From: Geoglobus sp.
Lineage (GTDB): Archaea; Halobacteriota; Archaeoglobi; Archaeoglobales; Archaeoglobaceae
Assembly (NCBI GenBank): GCA_015522195.1
Contig: WAMS01000098.1
Coordinates: 1-41,526, forward strand
Reading direction: 5' to 3'
DNA length: 41,526 bases
Numbering within the stretch: the first letter of the stretch is position 1; every line of letters starts with the position of its first letter. A model generated the notes under the pieces. It had not been told where the DNA came from. It searched no databases and was given only the letters and a program-made list of their open reading frames with translations. Of the stretch, positions 20,187-27,764 are shown in pieces. The position numbers were made by a program, and so were the translations under genes.

Positions 20187-20690
20187 GTGAGATACAAGGC
20201 CTCATGGGTTTTCAGATGTCCCTGCTGGGTGTATCTGAAAATGAAATATCCGGAATATGACAGATTTTCTCCTGACTCTGCCAGAAAAGGCAGAATAGCT
20301 GAAGAAGAATTTAAAAAATACCTGAGAAAACGAAAGGAGACGTTCAGACACCAGGTTGCTCTTGAATATGCTGCCACAGATTACACAATTGCAGGAAGAG
20401 CTGACTTCATCACCCCATCAAGGATTTACGAGGTGAAGCACGTAAACAAATTCAGAAAGCCCCTAAAAAGCTGGGTTGGGCAGCTGAATCTCTACCTCGG
20501 AATGGCAGGAAAGGAAAATGGATCTGTTATTGAATTCAATGGAAAGAAGTTCAGGGAATACAGATTTGATTTCAGCAGCAGGCTGTTTAAGGAAAGCATA
20601 TCTTTTTTCGACAGGATACATTCTGGGAATTACAGGAAAGATCTGAGGCAGTGCAGATTCTGCAATTACTCCTTTATTTGTTTGAAGTGA
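20187..20690 (+). CDS. solitary Cas4-like PD-(D/E)xK nuclease
   Basis: Protein of 167 residues. The nuclease core shows GRADFI (metal Asp) and YEVKHV (ExK), followed by WVGQLNLYLGM (the QxxxY helix). Cys in the N-terminal FRCPCW and the C-terminal CRFCNYSFIC would hold a 4Fe-4S cluster, as in Cas4/Dna2/AddB-type nucleases. No CRISPR repeats or other cas genes are in the window. The start is GTG 20187; an upstream in-frame stop rules out a longer N terminus. It overlaps the ferredoxin-thioredoxin-reductase-like gene tail to tail by 17 bases. Confidence 0.83.
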   Translation: MRYKASWVFRCPCWVYLKMKYPEYDRFSPDSARKGRIAEEEFKKYLRKRKETFRHQVALEYAATDYTIAGRADFITPSRIYEVKHVNKFRKPLKSWVGQLNLYLGMAGKENGSVIEFNGKKFREYRFDFSSRLFKESISFFDRIHSGNYRKDLRQCRFCNYSFICLK

Positions 20691-21015
20691 ATAACATCTC
20701 CGCATGCCTGTCAGGTATTGCCACAGGCGTTTCTCTCTTCCCCTCATAAACATCCATGCTAACGTAAAGCCCGCAGAAACATCTTCCGTGTTCATCAATG
20801 TCATCCTGAGCGTAAACACAGGGGCAGATTATCTTTTTGTCTATATCGTAGTTTCCTGTTACAATTCTACAGGGACAGTACGTTCTGCCATATCTTTTTC
20901 TGTTTTCCAGCAGACCCTTTGAAAGTTCCAGAAGTATCTCTCTGTCTGGATTCGGTCTCCAGCCTTTTGATAACGCTATTTTTTCAATGACATTCAGATA
21001 TTCCTCAGGACTCAT
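20674..21015 (-). CDS. ferredoxin-thioredoxin reductase catalytic-chain-like protein
   Basis: Protein of 113 residues with the Cys pattern YCPCR ... ICPCV ... RCFCG, the arrangement that holds a 4Fe-4S cluster and adjacent redox disulfide in FTR catalytic chains. In methanogens such proteins reduce disulfide partners with ferredoxin without the plant-type variable chain. ATG 21015 gives the family-like start MSPEEYLNVIEKIAL; the track start runs back into the glutaredoxin gene. It overlaps that gene by 11 bases, indicating a functional pair. Confidence 0.9.
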   Translation of the reverse strand: MSPEEYLNVIEKIALSKGWRPNPDREILLELSKGLLENRKRYGRTYCPCRIVTGNYDIDKKIICPCVYAQDDIDEHGRCFCGLYVSMDVYEGKRETPVAIPDRHAEMLFTSNK

Positions 21016-21262
21016 TTTTGATCTCCTCCACAAGCCTTTCCAGCTTTTCCCTGTCAAATCCAACTACCACGGTGTCATTATGGACAACAACAGGGACAGC
21101 ATACATTCCTGCGTAGCTGTAAGCTTCTCTCATTGCCATCTCCTTTTTTTCAGGTTCAAGCTGATCAATGAAGATCACGTCTGCCTTTATCCCATTTTCT
21201 TCCAGAAATCTGAGGGTTTTCTTACAGTAAGGGCAGGTTGTTAATGCATAAACTCTGACCAT
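21005..21262 (-). CDS. glutaredoxin-like protein
   Basis: Protein of 85 residues with thioredoxin fold: VYALTTCPYCKKTLRFLEENG carries the CPYC redox site at residues ~10-13, and YAVPVVV the cis-Pro. It is probably the disulfide protein reduced by the overlapping FTR-like gene, making a ferredoxin-driven thiol system resembling the NrdH-type glutaredoxin pairing described in methanogens. Its final acceptor is unknown. Confidence 0.9.
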   Translation of the reverse strand: MVRVYALTTCPYCKKTLRFLEENGIKADVIFIDQLEPEKKEMAMREAYSYAGMYAVPVVVHNDTVVVGFDREKLERLVEEIKNES

Positions 21263-21424
21263 GAATCTTGTGCCGGCTTTATCAGTTATATATTTTTATG
21301 CAGGCCTTGCTGGATTAACTGATGAATATCAAAAGTTTGCTGAAATCCTATCAACCCATTCTTTTTTGAAGAAAATAAAAACCCTTAAATAACGATAACA
21401 TGGCATTATTAATAGTGATAGATT

Positions 21425-23329
21425 ATGAGCGGGATATACCCACCGGAAGAGTTTGTCAGACAGGCAAACATCAGGGATCCGTCCATTTATTCCCGAGCTC
21501 ACGAAAACTGGGTAGAGTTCTGGGAGGGGTTTGCAGGAGAACTTGAGTGGTTCGAGCCATGGGAAAAATTCTTTGACGACTCTAAAGCACCTTTTTTCAG
21601 ATTTTTTGTTGGGGGGAAGCTCAATGCCAGTCACAACTGTACTGACAGACATGCCCACAGGAAGAACAAGATCGCCATTCTCTGGGAAGGTGAAAACGGT
21701 GAAAAAAGAACATACACATACTATCAGCTGTACAGAGAGGTAAACGCACTTGCAAATGGGTTGAAATCTATTGGAGTTGAAAGAGGTTCAAGGGTTGCCA
21801 TATACATGCCAAACATCCCTGAAGGAGTAGTATCCATGCTGGCATGTGCCAGAATCGGAGCAACACACATTTACATCTTTGAAGGATTCAGTGCCAGATC
21901 TGCAGGATTCAGAATCAAGGACAGCAGGGCAGATTTTCTCATAACCGCAGACGGGTACTACAGAAGAGGTAATCTGATTAACCTGAAAGAAAAGGCTGAC
22001 AAGGCCGTTGAACTCTCCGGAACTGTTAAAAAGGTTGTCGTTGTTAAAAGGGCTGGAAACAAGATAGATTTTTCAGACGAAAGGGATGTATGGTATCATG
22101 ATATTCTTCAGAAAAGCAGGTTCAGACCAGAAATACTCGACTCAAATCATCCACTGTTCATAATGTACACAAGCGGATCAACAGCTGAACCAAAGGGAGT
22201 TGTGCATTCTACAGGTGGGTATCTTGTTCATACCTACGCCACATCCAAAACGGTTCTGGATCTCAAGGAAGATGACATAATATGGACAACAGCAAGTCTT
22301 GGATGGATAACAGGACACAGCTATGCTGTTTACGGTCCCCTTTCCATTGGCTCAACAGTTCTGATTTACGAGGGTGCCCCGGATTATCCTGACAAATGCA
22401 GAACCTTTGAAATAATTGAGGAGTACGGTGTCACCATCTTCTACACCGTTCCAACTCTCGTCAGAATGATACAGACGTGCAACCCGTCAGATTATGATCT
22501 ATCCACCGTCAGGCTCATGGGGACTGTTGGTGAACCGATAGAGCCGGAAACCTGGATATGGCTTTACAGGGAAGTGGGAAAGGAGAAGATTCCTGTTGTT
22601 AACACATGGTGGCAAACAGAGACAGGAGGGCATGTCATATCCCAGATTCCAGCGCTAACACCAATGAAACCGGCCTCGGTTGGAAAACCTTTACCGGGAT
22701 TTGAGGTTGCAATCCTTGACGATGGTGGAAAACACGTCAAGCCCTTTGAAATTGGAAATCTTGCAATAATGAAGCCGTTTCCTGGAATTATGCTTGAGCT
22801 GAATGGAGATACAAGAAGCTACGTCAGATTTTACTGGAGCAGATACGGAAAAAGAATTTACTACACCGGAGATTACGCATATGCAGATGAAGATGGGCAT
22901 ATATGGATAGTCGGCAGGTCAGACGATGTTCTGAATATAAGCGGTCACAGAATATCCCTTACTGAAATAGAACAGGTTGTGATAGAAATTCCTGAGATCA
23001 GGGAGGTTTCTGCGATAGGTTTGCCAGACAGGGTTAAGGGAAATGTCATCGGAGTATTTGCCGTGGCTGAAAGTCCGGGAAAGAGAACAGGAGAAAAGAT
23101 AATTGAGAAGGTTGAAAACGATATTGGAAAAATAGCAAGACCGGGATTGATAGTATTTGTGCCAGACCTTCCAAAGACAAGTGGAAAAATTGCGAAAAGA
23201 GCAATCTATGATGCCGTTGTGGGAAAAAGGAGATCCGGTTACATTGTCAATCCGGAAACCATTGAACCGCTCATGAAGCTGAAACCCAGTGAGAGGGGAA
23301 TCGTTGTGGTAGAAACATCAGGAAAATAA
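21425..23329 (+). CDS. acetyl-CoA synthetase, AMP-forming (or closely related acyl-CoA synthetase)
   Basis: Protein of 634 residues with ANL-superfamily motifs: YTSGSTAEPKGVVH near residue 247, GWITGHSYAVYGPL, NTWWQTETGG, TGDYAYADEDGHIWIVGRSDDVLNISGHRIS, and a C-terminal Lys in SGKIAKR. The Trp in WWQTE is the acetyl-pocket residue of true acetyl-CoA synthetases, favouring a small acid. It activates acetate with ATP to acetyl-CoA, AMP and PPi. The last helix reads TSGKIAKR rather than the bacterial TRSGKIMRR. Confidence 0.92.
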   Translation: MSGIYPPEEFVRQANIRDPSIYSRAHENWVEFWEGFAGELEWFEPWEKFFDDSKAPFFRFFVGGKLNASHNCTDRHAHRKNKIAILWEGENGEKRTYTYYQLYREVNALANGLKSIGVERGSRVAIYMPNIPEGVVSMLACARIGATHIYIFEGFSARSAGFRIKDSRADFLITADGYYRRGNLINLKEKADKAVELSGTVKKVVVVKRAGNKIDFSDERDVWYHDILQKSRFRPEILDSNHPLFIMYTSGSTAEPKGVVHSTGGYLVHTYATSKTVLDLKEDDIIWTTASLGWITGHSYAVYGPLSIGSTVLIYEGAPDYPDKCRTFEIIEEYGVTIFYTVPTLVRMIQTCNPSDYDLSTVRLMGTVGEPIEPETWIWLYREVGKEKIPVVNTWWQTETGGHVISQIPALTPMKPASVGKPLPGFEVAILDDGGKHVKPFEIGNLAIMKPFPGIMLELNGDTRSYVRFYWSRYGKRIYYTGDYAYADEDGHIWIVGRSDDVLNISGHRISLTEIEQVVIEIPEIREVSAIGLPDRVKGNVIGVFAVAESPGKRTGEKIIEKVENDIGKIARPGLIVFVPDLPKTSGKIAKRAIYDAVVGKRRSGYIVNPETIEPLMKLKPSERGIVVVETSGK

Positions 23330-23365
23330 AAAATTTTTAAATATTCACCCCTTTACCTGAATTCC

Positions 23366-24625
23366 ATGGGTAAAACCATAGCTGAAAAAATACTCTCAGA
23401 GAAAAGTGGACAGGATGCTTTTGCCGGAGATATTGTTATTGCTCAAATAGATCAGATTGCACTGCAGGATGGTACAGCACCTCTCACAATCAGACAAATT
23501 CAGACTCTGGGGTTTTCCCCAGATAAGATAAGAGGGGCCGGAATTACCCATTTTTTTGTGGATCACGCTGCTCCATCCCCGAGAAAAGAACTGAGCAATG
23601 ATCAAAAGCTTATAAGAGAATTTGCAGAAAAAATTGGAGCCGATTTCAACTCACCCGGTGAGGGGATAATTCACCAGCTCATGACTGAAAGGTATGTCAA
23701 TCCCGGAGATCTCGTTGTGGGTGCTGACAGTCATACATGCACCTATGGAGCCATGGGAGCATTTTCAACAGGTATGGGCTCAACTGACATTGCCATAGCC
23801 ATCGCTCTGAAGAAGAACTGGTTCAGGGTTCCCGAAACGTTCAGAATAGAGGTTGATGGTAAGTTCAGCAGGGGGGTTTTTCCAAAAGACCTGATGCTTG
23901 CGGTGATCGGAAAGCTTGGTGTGGATGGTGCTACATACAGGGCTCTTGAATTTCACGGTGAGGCGGTTGACTCAATGCATATTGACGGAAGGCTGACAGT
24001 GGCAAACATGGCAATAGAATGCGGTGCAAAGGCAGGACTTTTTAAAAGTGATGACGAAACCAGAAGATTCTTGGTAGAAAGAGGAAGAGAGGATAGATTC
24101 AGACTAATTGAGCCAGATGAAGATGCTGAATACGAGAAAGAACTGTTTTTTGATGCAGGAGATATCGAGCCTCTTGTTGCAAGGCCCCATAACGTTGACA
24201 ACGTTTCTCCCGTAAGCGATGTGGAGGGTATACCTGTCGACCAGGTGTTTGTTGGAACATGCACAAATGGCAGACTGAGTGACATTGAAATCGTTGCAAA
24301 AATGCTTGAAGGCAGAGAAATCGCCGAAAATGTCAGATTCATAGTTGGCCCTGCCAGCAGAGAAATTTATCTGAAAGCAGATGAGCTTGGATACATAAGA
24401 ACGATAATCTCTGCAGGTGGTGTTATCATACCACCCGGCTGCGGTCCGTGCGTTGGCATACATATGGGGGTGCTTGCCGATGGAGAGGTGTGTGTATCAA
24501 CCCAGAACAGGAACTTCAGAGGGAGAATGGGAAATCCTGAGGCTGAAATTTACCTTGCGTCCCCAGCAACTGCAGCGGCAACTGCAATTGAAGGGAAGAT
24601 ATCAGACCCGAGGAAGTATCTGTGA
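23366..24625 (+). CDS. 3-isopropylmalate / homoaconitate-type dehydratase large subunit
   Basis: Protein of 419 residues of the aconitase superfamily, large-subunit type (LeuC/HacA). The substrate-binding start TIAEKIL...DQIALQDGTAP and DSHTCTYGAMGAFSTGMGSTD are visible. Fe-S Cys occur in VGTCTNGR (~297) and PPGCGPCVG (~358). It needs a separate small subunit, which is not in the window. Whether it acts on isopropylmalate or homocitrate-series acids cannot be told by eye. AAATTTTTAAATATT upstream serves as TATA. Confidence 0.88.
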   Translation: MGKTIAEKILSEKSGQDAFAGDIVIAQIDQIALQDGTAPLTIRQIQTLGFSPDKIRGAGITHFFVDHAAPSPRKELSNDQKLIREFAEKIGADFNSPGEGIIHQLMTERYVNPGDLVVGADSHTCTYGAMGAFSTGMGSTDIAIAIALKKNWFRVPETFRIEVDGKFSRGVFPKDLMLAVIGKLGVDGATYRALEFHGEAVDSMHIDGRLTVANMAIECGAKAGLFKSDDETRRFLVERGREDRFRLIEPDEDAEYEKELFFDAGDIEPLVARPHNVDNVSPVSDVEGIPVDQVFVGTCTNGRLSDIEIVAKMLEGREIAENVRFIVGPASREIYLKADELGYIRTIISAGGVIIPPGCGPCVGIHMGVLADGEVCVSTQNRNFRGRMGNPEAEIYLASPATAAATAIEGKISDPRKYL

Positions 24626-24632
24626 GCGCAAA

Positions 24633-24656
24633 TTGCTTAAGTTTTTTATTAAGCAA
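24633..24656. promoter_or_regulatory. 8-bp inverted repeat enclosing the DRG promoter TATA
   Basis: TTGCTTAA (24633-24640) and TTAAGCAA (24649-24656) are perfect inverted repeats separated by GTTTTTTA. The A/T loop lies about 25 bases before the ATG of the DRG gene and would be its TATA region. The same hairpin plus T tract just after the dehydratase stop could instead act as a terminator. Confidence 0.5.
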
Positions 24657-24672
24657 GGAAGTCTGAAATCCA

Positions 24673-25737
24673 ATGGATGTACAGGCTGAAATAAAAAGGC
24701 TTGAGGAGGAAATAAGAAACACTCCCTACAACAAGGCAACAGAGCACCACATAGGCAGACTCAAGGCAAAACTTGCAAGACTTAAGGAAGAGGCTGAGAA
24801 GCAGAGAAAGAAGACAGGCGGTGATCAATTTGCAATAAAGAAAGAGGGAGATGCAACTGCAGTCCTTGTTGGATATCCATCTGTCGGGAAATCAACAATT
24901 CTCAACGCCCTGACAGGTGCAAAAAGTCAGGTGGGAGAGTATGATTTCACCACTCTCAAGCCCGTTCCGGGAATGCTTGAATACAACGGTGCAAAAATCC
25001 AGATTGTCGATGTTCCGGGCATAATTGAGGGAGCTTCAAGGGGAAGGGGGAGAGGGAGAGAAATTCTTGCAGCAATCAGAAATGCAGACCTGATAATCAT
25101 TGTTGTTGATGTTTTCTCCATTGAACAGATTGACATTATCAAAAAAGAGCTTTATGATGGGGGCATAAGGCTTGATGAAAAGCCTCCGGATGTGGTTATT
25201 AAAAAGAAGGCAACAGGTGGATTAAACGTTAAATCAACGGTTAAACTTTCAATTGACGAGGAAACAATAAAGGAGATTCTCAGAGAGTACAAAATTCACA
25301 ACGGAGAAATTCTCATAAGGGAAGACATTACGATTGACAGGCTTATAGATGCAATTCAGGGGAACAGGATTTACATTCCTTCAATAACCGTGGTTAACAA
25401 GATTGATCTTTTTCCTGATATCAGAATTCCTGAAAGCTCTATCCCGATTTCAGCAGAGAAGGGAACGAATCTTGAGAGATTTGTCAGTCAAATATACAGG
25501 AAACTTGACTTTGTAAGGATTTTTCTCAAACCACCAGGTGGGAGAGTTGAGGAGGAGCCGATGATCCTCAGAAAAGGAGCTACAGTGGAGGACGTCTGCA
25601 GGAAGATCCACAGAGAAATGGCTGAGAACTTCAGGTATGCAAGAATCTGGGGGAGGAGTGTTAAATTTGACGGCCAGAGAGTTGGACTGGATCACAGAAT
25701 TGAAGATGGAGACGTGATAACAGTTTACTCAAAATAA
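24673..25737 (+). CDS. DRG-family translation-associated GTPase
   Basis: Protein of 354 residues. An N-terminal charged helical region (residues 1-50) precedes the Obg/DRG G domain: GYPSVGKST (G1), FTTLKPVPG (G2), DVPGIIEGAS (G3), VNKID (G4) and ISAEK (G5). A C-terminal TGS domain follows (MILRKGATVEDVCRKIH...DHRIEDGDVITVYSK). DRG proteins bind ribosomes and are universal in archaea and eukaryotes. Start spacing to the A/T loop suggests a leaderless mRNA. Confidence 0.95.
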   Translation: MDVQAEIKRLEEEIRNTPYNKATEHHIGRLKAKLARLKEEAEKQRKKTGGDQFAIKKEGDATAVLVGYPSVGKSTILNALTGAKSQVGEYDFTTLKPVPGMLEYNGAKIQIVDVPGIIEGASRGRGRGREILAAIRNADLIIIVVDVFSIEQIDIIKKELYDGGIRLDEKPPDVVIKKKATGGLNVKSTVKLSIDEETIKEILREYKIHNGEILIREDITIDRLIDAIQGNRIYIPSITVVNKIDLFPDIRIPESSIPISAEKGTNLERFVSQIYRKLDFVRIFLKPPGGRVEEEPMILRKGATVEDVCRKIHREMAENFRYARIWGRSVKFDGQRVGLDHRIEDGDVITVYSK

Positions 25738-25761
25738 ACTGAAAAATATAGTTTGAGAAAT

Positions 25762-26184
25762 TCAATCAATTTTGATGACTTTTTTGGCTTTCTGCTCCTT
25801 TGATATTTCTACTTCAAGAACTCCGTTGTTGTATCTCGCTTTTATCCTCTCCTCGTCAATGTCTGAAGGCAGGGGAATTCTTCGATAAACCTGTCCGTAA
25901 CTCCTCTCCTTCCTTATGTAGCTTCTCCCTTTTTCTTCCTTTTCCTCTTTTCTCTCGGCTTTAACAACCAGATCCCTGTCTTCGACGTACACCGAAATAT
26001 CATCCTTCTCAAAGCCTGGCAGATCCACAACAATTCTGAGCCTGTCCCCTTCATCGATAACATCAACCGGAGCTGTCAGCCCTCTTTCAGCACCTGAAGC
26101 TGTAAATCTATCAAACTCATCCATAAGTCTTGAGATTCTTTCCTGCATCCTTCTCAGCTCTTCAAACGGGTCGAACACTCTCAT
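25762..26184 (-). CDS. hsp20: small heat-shock protein Hsp20
   Basis: Protein of 140 residues. Residues ~35-130 are the alpha-crystallin domain: DVIDEGDRLRIVVDLPGFEKDDISVYVEDRDLVVKAER and the NNGVLEVEISK strand. A C-terminal IKID tail corresponds to the I-x-I oligomerisation motif. It is an ATP-independent chaperone holding denatured proteins. ATG 26184 follows GGAGG by eight bases and is preferred to GTG 26193 or ATG 26190. An HSR1-like box upstream predicts heat induction. Confidence 0.94.
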   Translation of the reverse strand: MRVFDPFEELRRMQERISRLMDEFDRFTASGAERGLTAPVDVIDEGDRLRIVVDLPGFEKDDISVYVEDRDLVVKAERKEEKEEKGRSYIRKERSYGQVYRRIPLPSDIDEERIKARYNNGVLEVEISKEQKAKKVIKID

Positions 26185-26211
26185 TCCCATCACCTCCTTA
26201 ACTTCATTTCC

Positions 26212-26243
26212 CTAACCTTATGTTAATGTATATGATATATAAA
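26212..26243 (-). promoter_or_regulatory. hsp20 promoter: HSR1-like heat-shock operator and TATA
   Basis: CTAAC-CTTAT-GTTAA at 26212-26226 matches, in nine of ten defined bases, the CTAAC-N5-GTTAG site reported for the Archaeoglobus heat-shock regulator HSR1. It overlaps the expected transcription start, just downstream of the TATA-like TTTATATATCATATA on the minus strand. A repressor bound there would block initiation. Confidence 0.72.
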
Positions 26244-26293
26244 TCTTTCTGTTTGAAGAACCTTCTCGCAATTGAGTTTGAGATAGCGAGAAA

Positions 26294-26303
26294 GGTTTAA
26301 ACC
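26294..26303 (+). promoter_or_regulatory. palindromic promoter element GGTTTAAACC
   Basis: A perfect 10-bp palindrome containing a TATA-like TTTAAA, 22-31 bases before the nitroreductase start. It can act as box A, and its symmetry may also suit a dimeric regulator. Confidence 0.4.
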
Positions 26304-26324
26304 ACCACTTTCTGACAGATTTCG

Positions 26325-26924
26325 ATGACTGGCTCTGGTTCAGTTATTGAAAAAGTTGCCTTTAAGAGGAGAAGTGTTAGAAAATTCAGGTCTACCAGAT
26401 TTGATGTTGGCATACTGATGGAATGCATCGACATAGCCAAGGAAGCCCCTTCCGGCAGCAATAAACAGCCATGGCATTTCGTGATTGTTACAGATGAGTC
26501 ACTGAAAAAAGCTCTCAGAGAGACATGTGAAAAAGGCGAGAAAAGATTTTACTCACATGTCAGAGGTGAACTGGCAGAATGGCTGAAAAGCAGGAATCTT
26601 GACTGGAAGAAGGATTTTCTGACCCGGGCTCCATACATAATAGCTGTTTTTGGAGAGAAAAAAGCCCCTTATTCGAGAGAGTCGGTATGGATTGCTGTCG
26701 GATATTTGCTTCTTGCACTTGAAGAGAGAGGAATAGCCAGCCTCACATACACCCCTCCAAACAGAGATGAAGTGGCAGGATTATTCAATGCTGTGGATGA
26801 CTTCAGGCTTGAAGTCCTGATTCCTGTTGGATATGAGGAAGGCTACAAGATAAAGGAGCCAAGAAAGAAACTGGATGAGATACTCAGCTTCAATCATTTC
26901 TTCACGAGAGAGGGGAAGAATTAA
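26325..26924 (+). CDS. nitroreductase-family flavoprotein
   Basis: Protein of 199 residues. The FMN-binding start AFKRRSVRKFRS and EAPSGSNKQPWHFVIV are typical, followed by APYIIAVFG, WIAVGYLLLALEERGIASL and PVGYEEGY. Family enzymes use NAD(P)H or a deazaflavin to reduce nitro groups, quinones or other acceptors; the native substrate is unknown. The DsrE-like gene starts 24 bases downstream, so they may share an mRNA. Confidence 0.88.
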   Translation: MTGSGSVIEKVAFKRRSVRKFRSTRFDVGILMECIDIAKEAPSGSNKQPWHFVIVTDESLKKALRETCEKGEKRFYSHVRGELAEWLKSRNLDWKKDFLTRAPYIIAVFGEKKAPYSRESVWIAVGYLLLALEERGIASLTYTPPNRDEVAGLFNAVDDFRLEVLIPVGYEEGYKIKEPRKKLDEILSFNHFFTREGKN

Positions 26925-26948
26925 ATAACATCTATACTGCCGTATTTT

Positions 26949-27266
26949 ATGAGAATAGGTATTGTAGTATCGTCCAGCGATCCAGAAACTGTGTGGAACG
27001 TATTCAGGTTCGCCAATTTCTCCCTTGATAAGGGAGAGGATGTCAGTGTTTTTCTTCTTGGAAAAGGGGTTGAGGCTGAGAAAATCACCCACGAAAAATT
27101 CAACGTCAGGGAGCAGATGGAAAAATTTGCTGAAAATGGAGGCAGAATTCTTGCATGTGGGACTTGTCTGAGAATCAGAAATGTCGAAGCTGAGATATGT
27201 CCGATTTCAACAATGAATGATCTTTACGAAATTGTAAAAGATAGCGACAAACTGCTAACATTCTGA
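26949..27266 (+). CDS. DsrE-like family protein
   Basis: Protein of 105 residues with the DsrE/F-like fold: IGIVVSSSDPETVWNVFRFANFSLDKGEDVSVFLLGKGVEA, then GGRILACGTCLRIR with two closely spaced Cys at the position of the sulfur-carrying Cys, and STMNDLYEIV. Such proteins bind and relay persulfide sulfur or act as small thiol carriers. No dsr or other sulfur gene is adjacent, so the role is inferred from the family only. Confidence 0.83.
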   Translation: MRIGIVVSSSDPETVWNVFRFANFSLDKGEDVSVFLLGKGVEAEKITHEKFNVREQMEKFAENGGRILACGTCLRIRNVEAEICPISTMNDLYEIVKDSDKLLTF

Positions 27267-27358
27267 GACGGCAATGTTCAACATAGGGAGAAGTTTGAAG
27301 AAAAATTTTTAACCTTTTTTATTGTTTTAGATCTGTTTAATTTACCGAGGGTGGGTGT

Positions 27359-27724
27359 ATGAAGGCAAAGGTTCTGATAGTTGAGGATGACGAGGCTGTT
27401 CTCGAGACCCTTCAGCTAATGCTTGAAGGTGAATTCAATGTAATTGTTGCCAGAAATGGAGCTGAGGCTGTCAACATCTTTGAATTTGTAAAACCTGATG
27501 TGGTTTTGATGGATATTTTTCTTCCCGAAATGGATGGGGTTCAGGCTACAAAGGAGATTCTGAAAAAAGATCCCAATGCGATTGTAATCGGAATCACCGC
27601 CTATGCAAGAAGAAGAGGGAGGGATCTGATTGAGGCAGGAGCAAGAGAATTGCTTGAAAAGCCTTTCGGAAGAAAGCTTGTTATTGATACAATTCAGAAA
27701 TATCTGAAAGATCAGAACCGTTGA
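27359..27724 (+). CDS. stand-alone response-regulator receiver protein
   Basis: Protein of 121 residues consisting of one receiver domain: acidic VEDDE near residue 9, phosphoacceptor Asp in VVLMDIFLP (~52), Thr in GITAYA and Lys in LEKPF. There is no DNA-binding or enzymatic output domain, so it signals by protein contact. No histidine kinase is in the window. The start is supported by GAGGGTGGG just upstream; a T-rich terminator region and TATA occupy 27300-27350. Confidence 0.92.
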   Translation: MKAKVLIVEDDEAVLETLQLMLEGEFNVIVARNGAEAVNIFEFVKPDVVLMDIFLPEMDGVQATKEILKKDPNAIVIGITAYARRRGRDLIEAGARELLEKPFGRKLVIDTIQKYLKDQNR

Positions 27725-27764
27725 AGTGCAATAATGTTATATCCAACATCATTCCAGCCGGGAT

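Noticed and set aside
20187-20690. evidence for a CRISPR-Cas locus
   Set aside because: The Cas4-like gene stands alone; no repeats of 25-40 bases with spacers and no other cas genes were seen.
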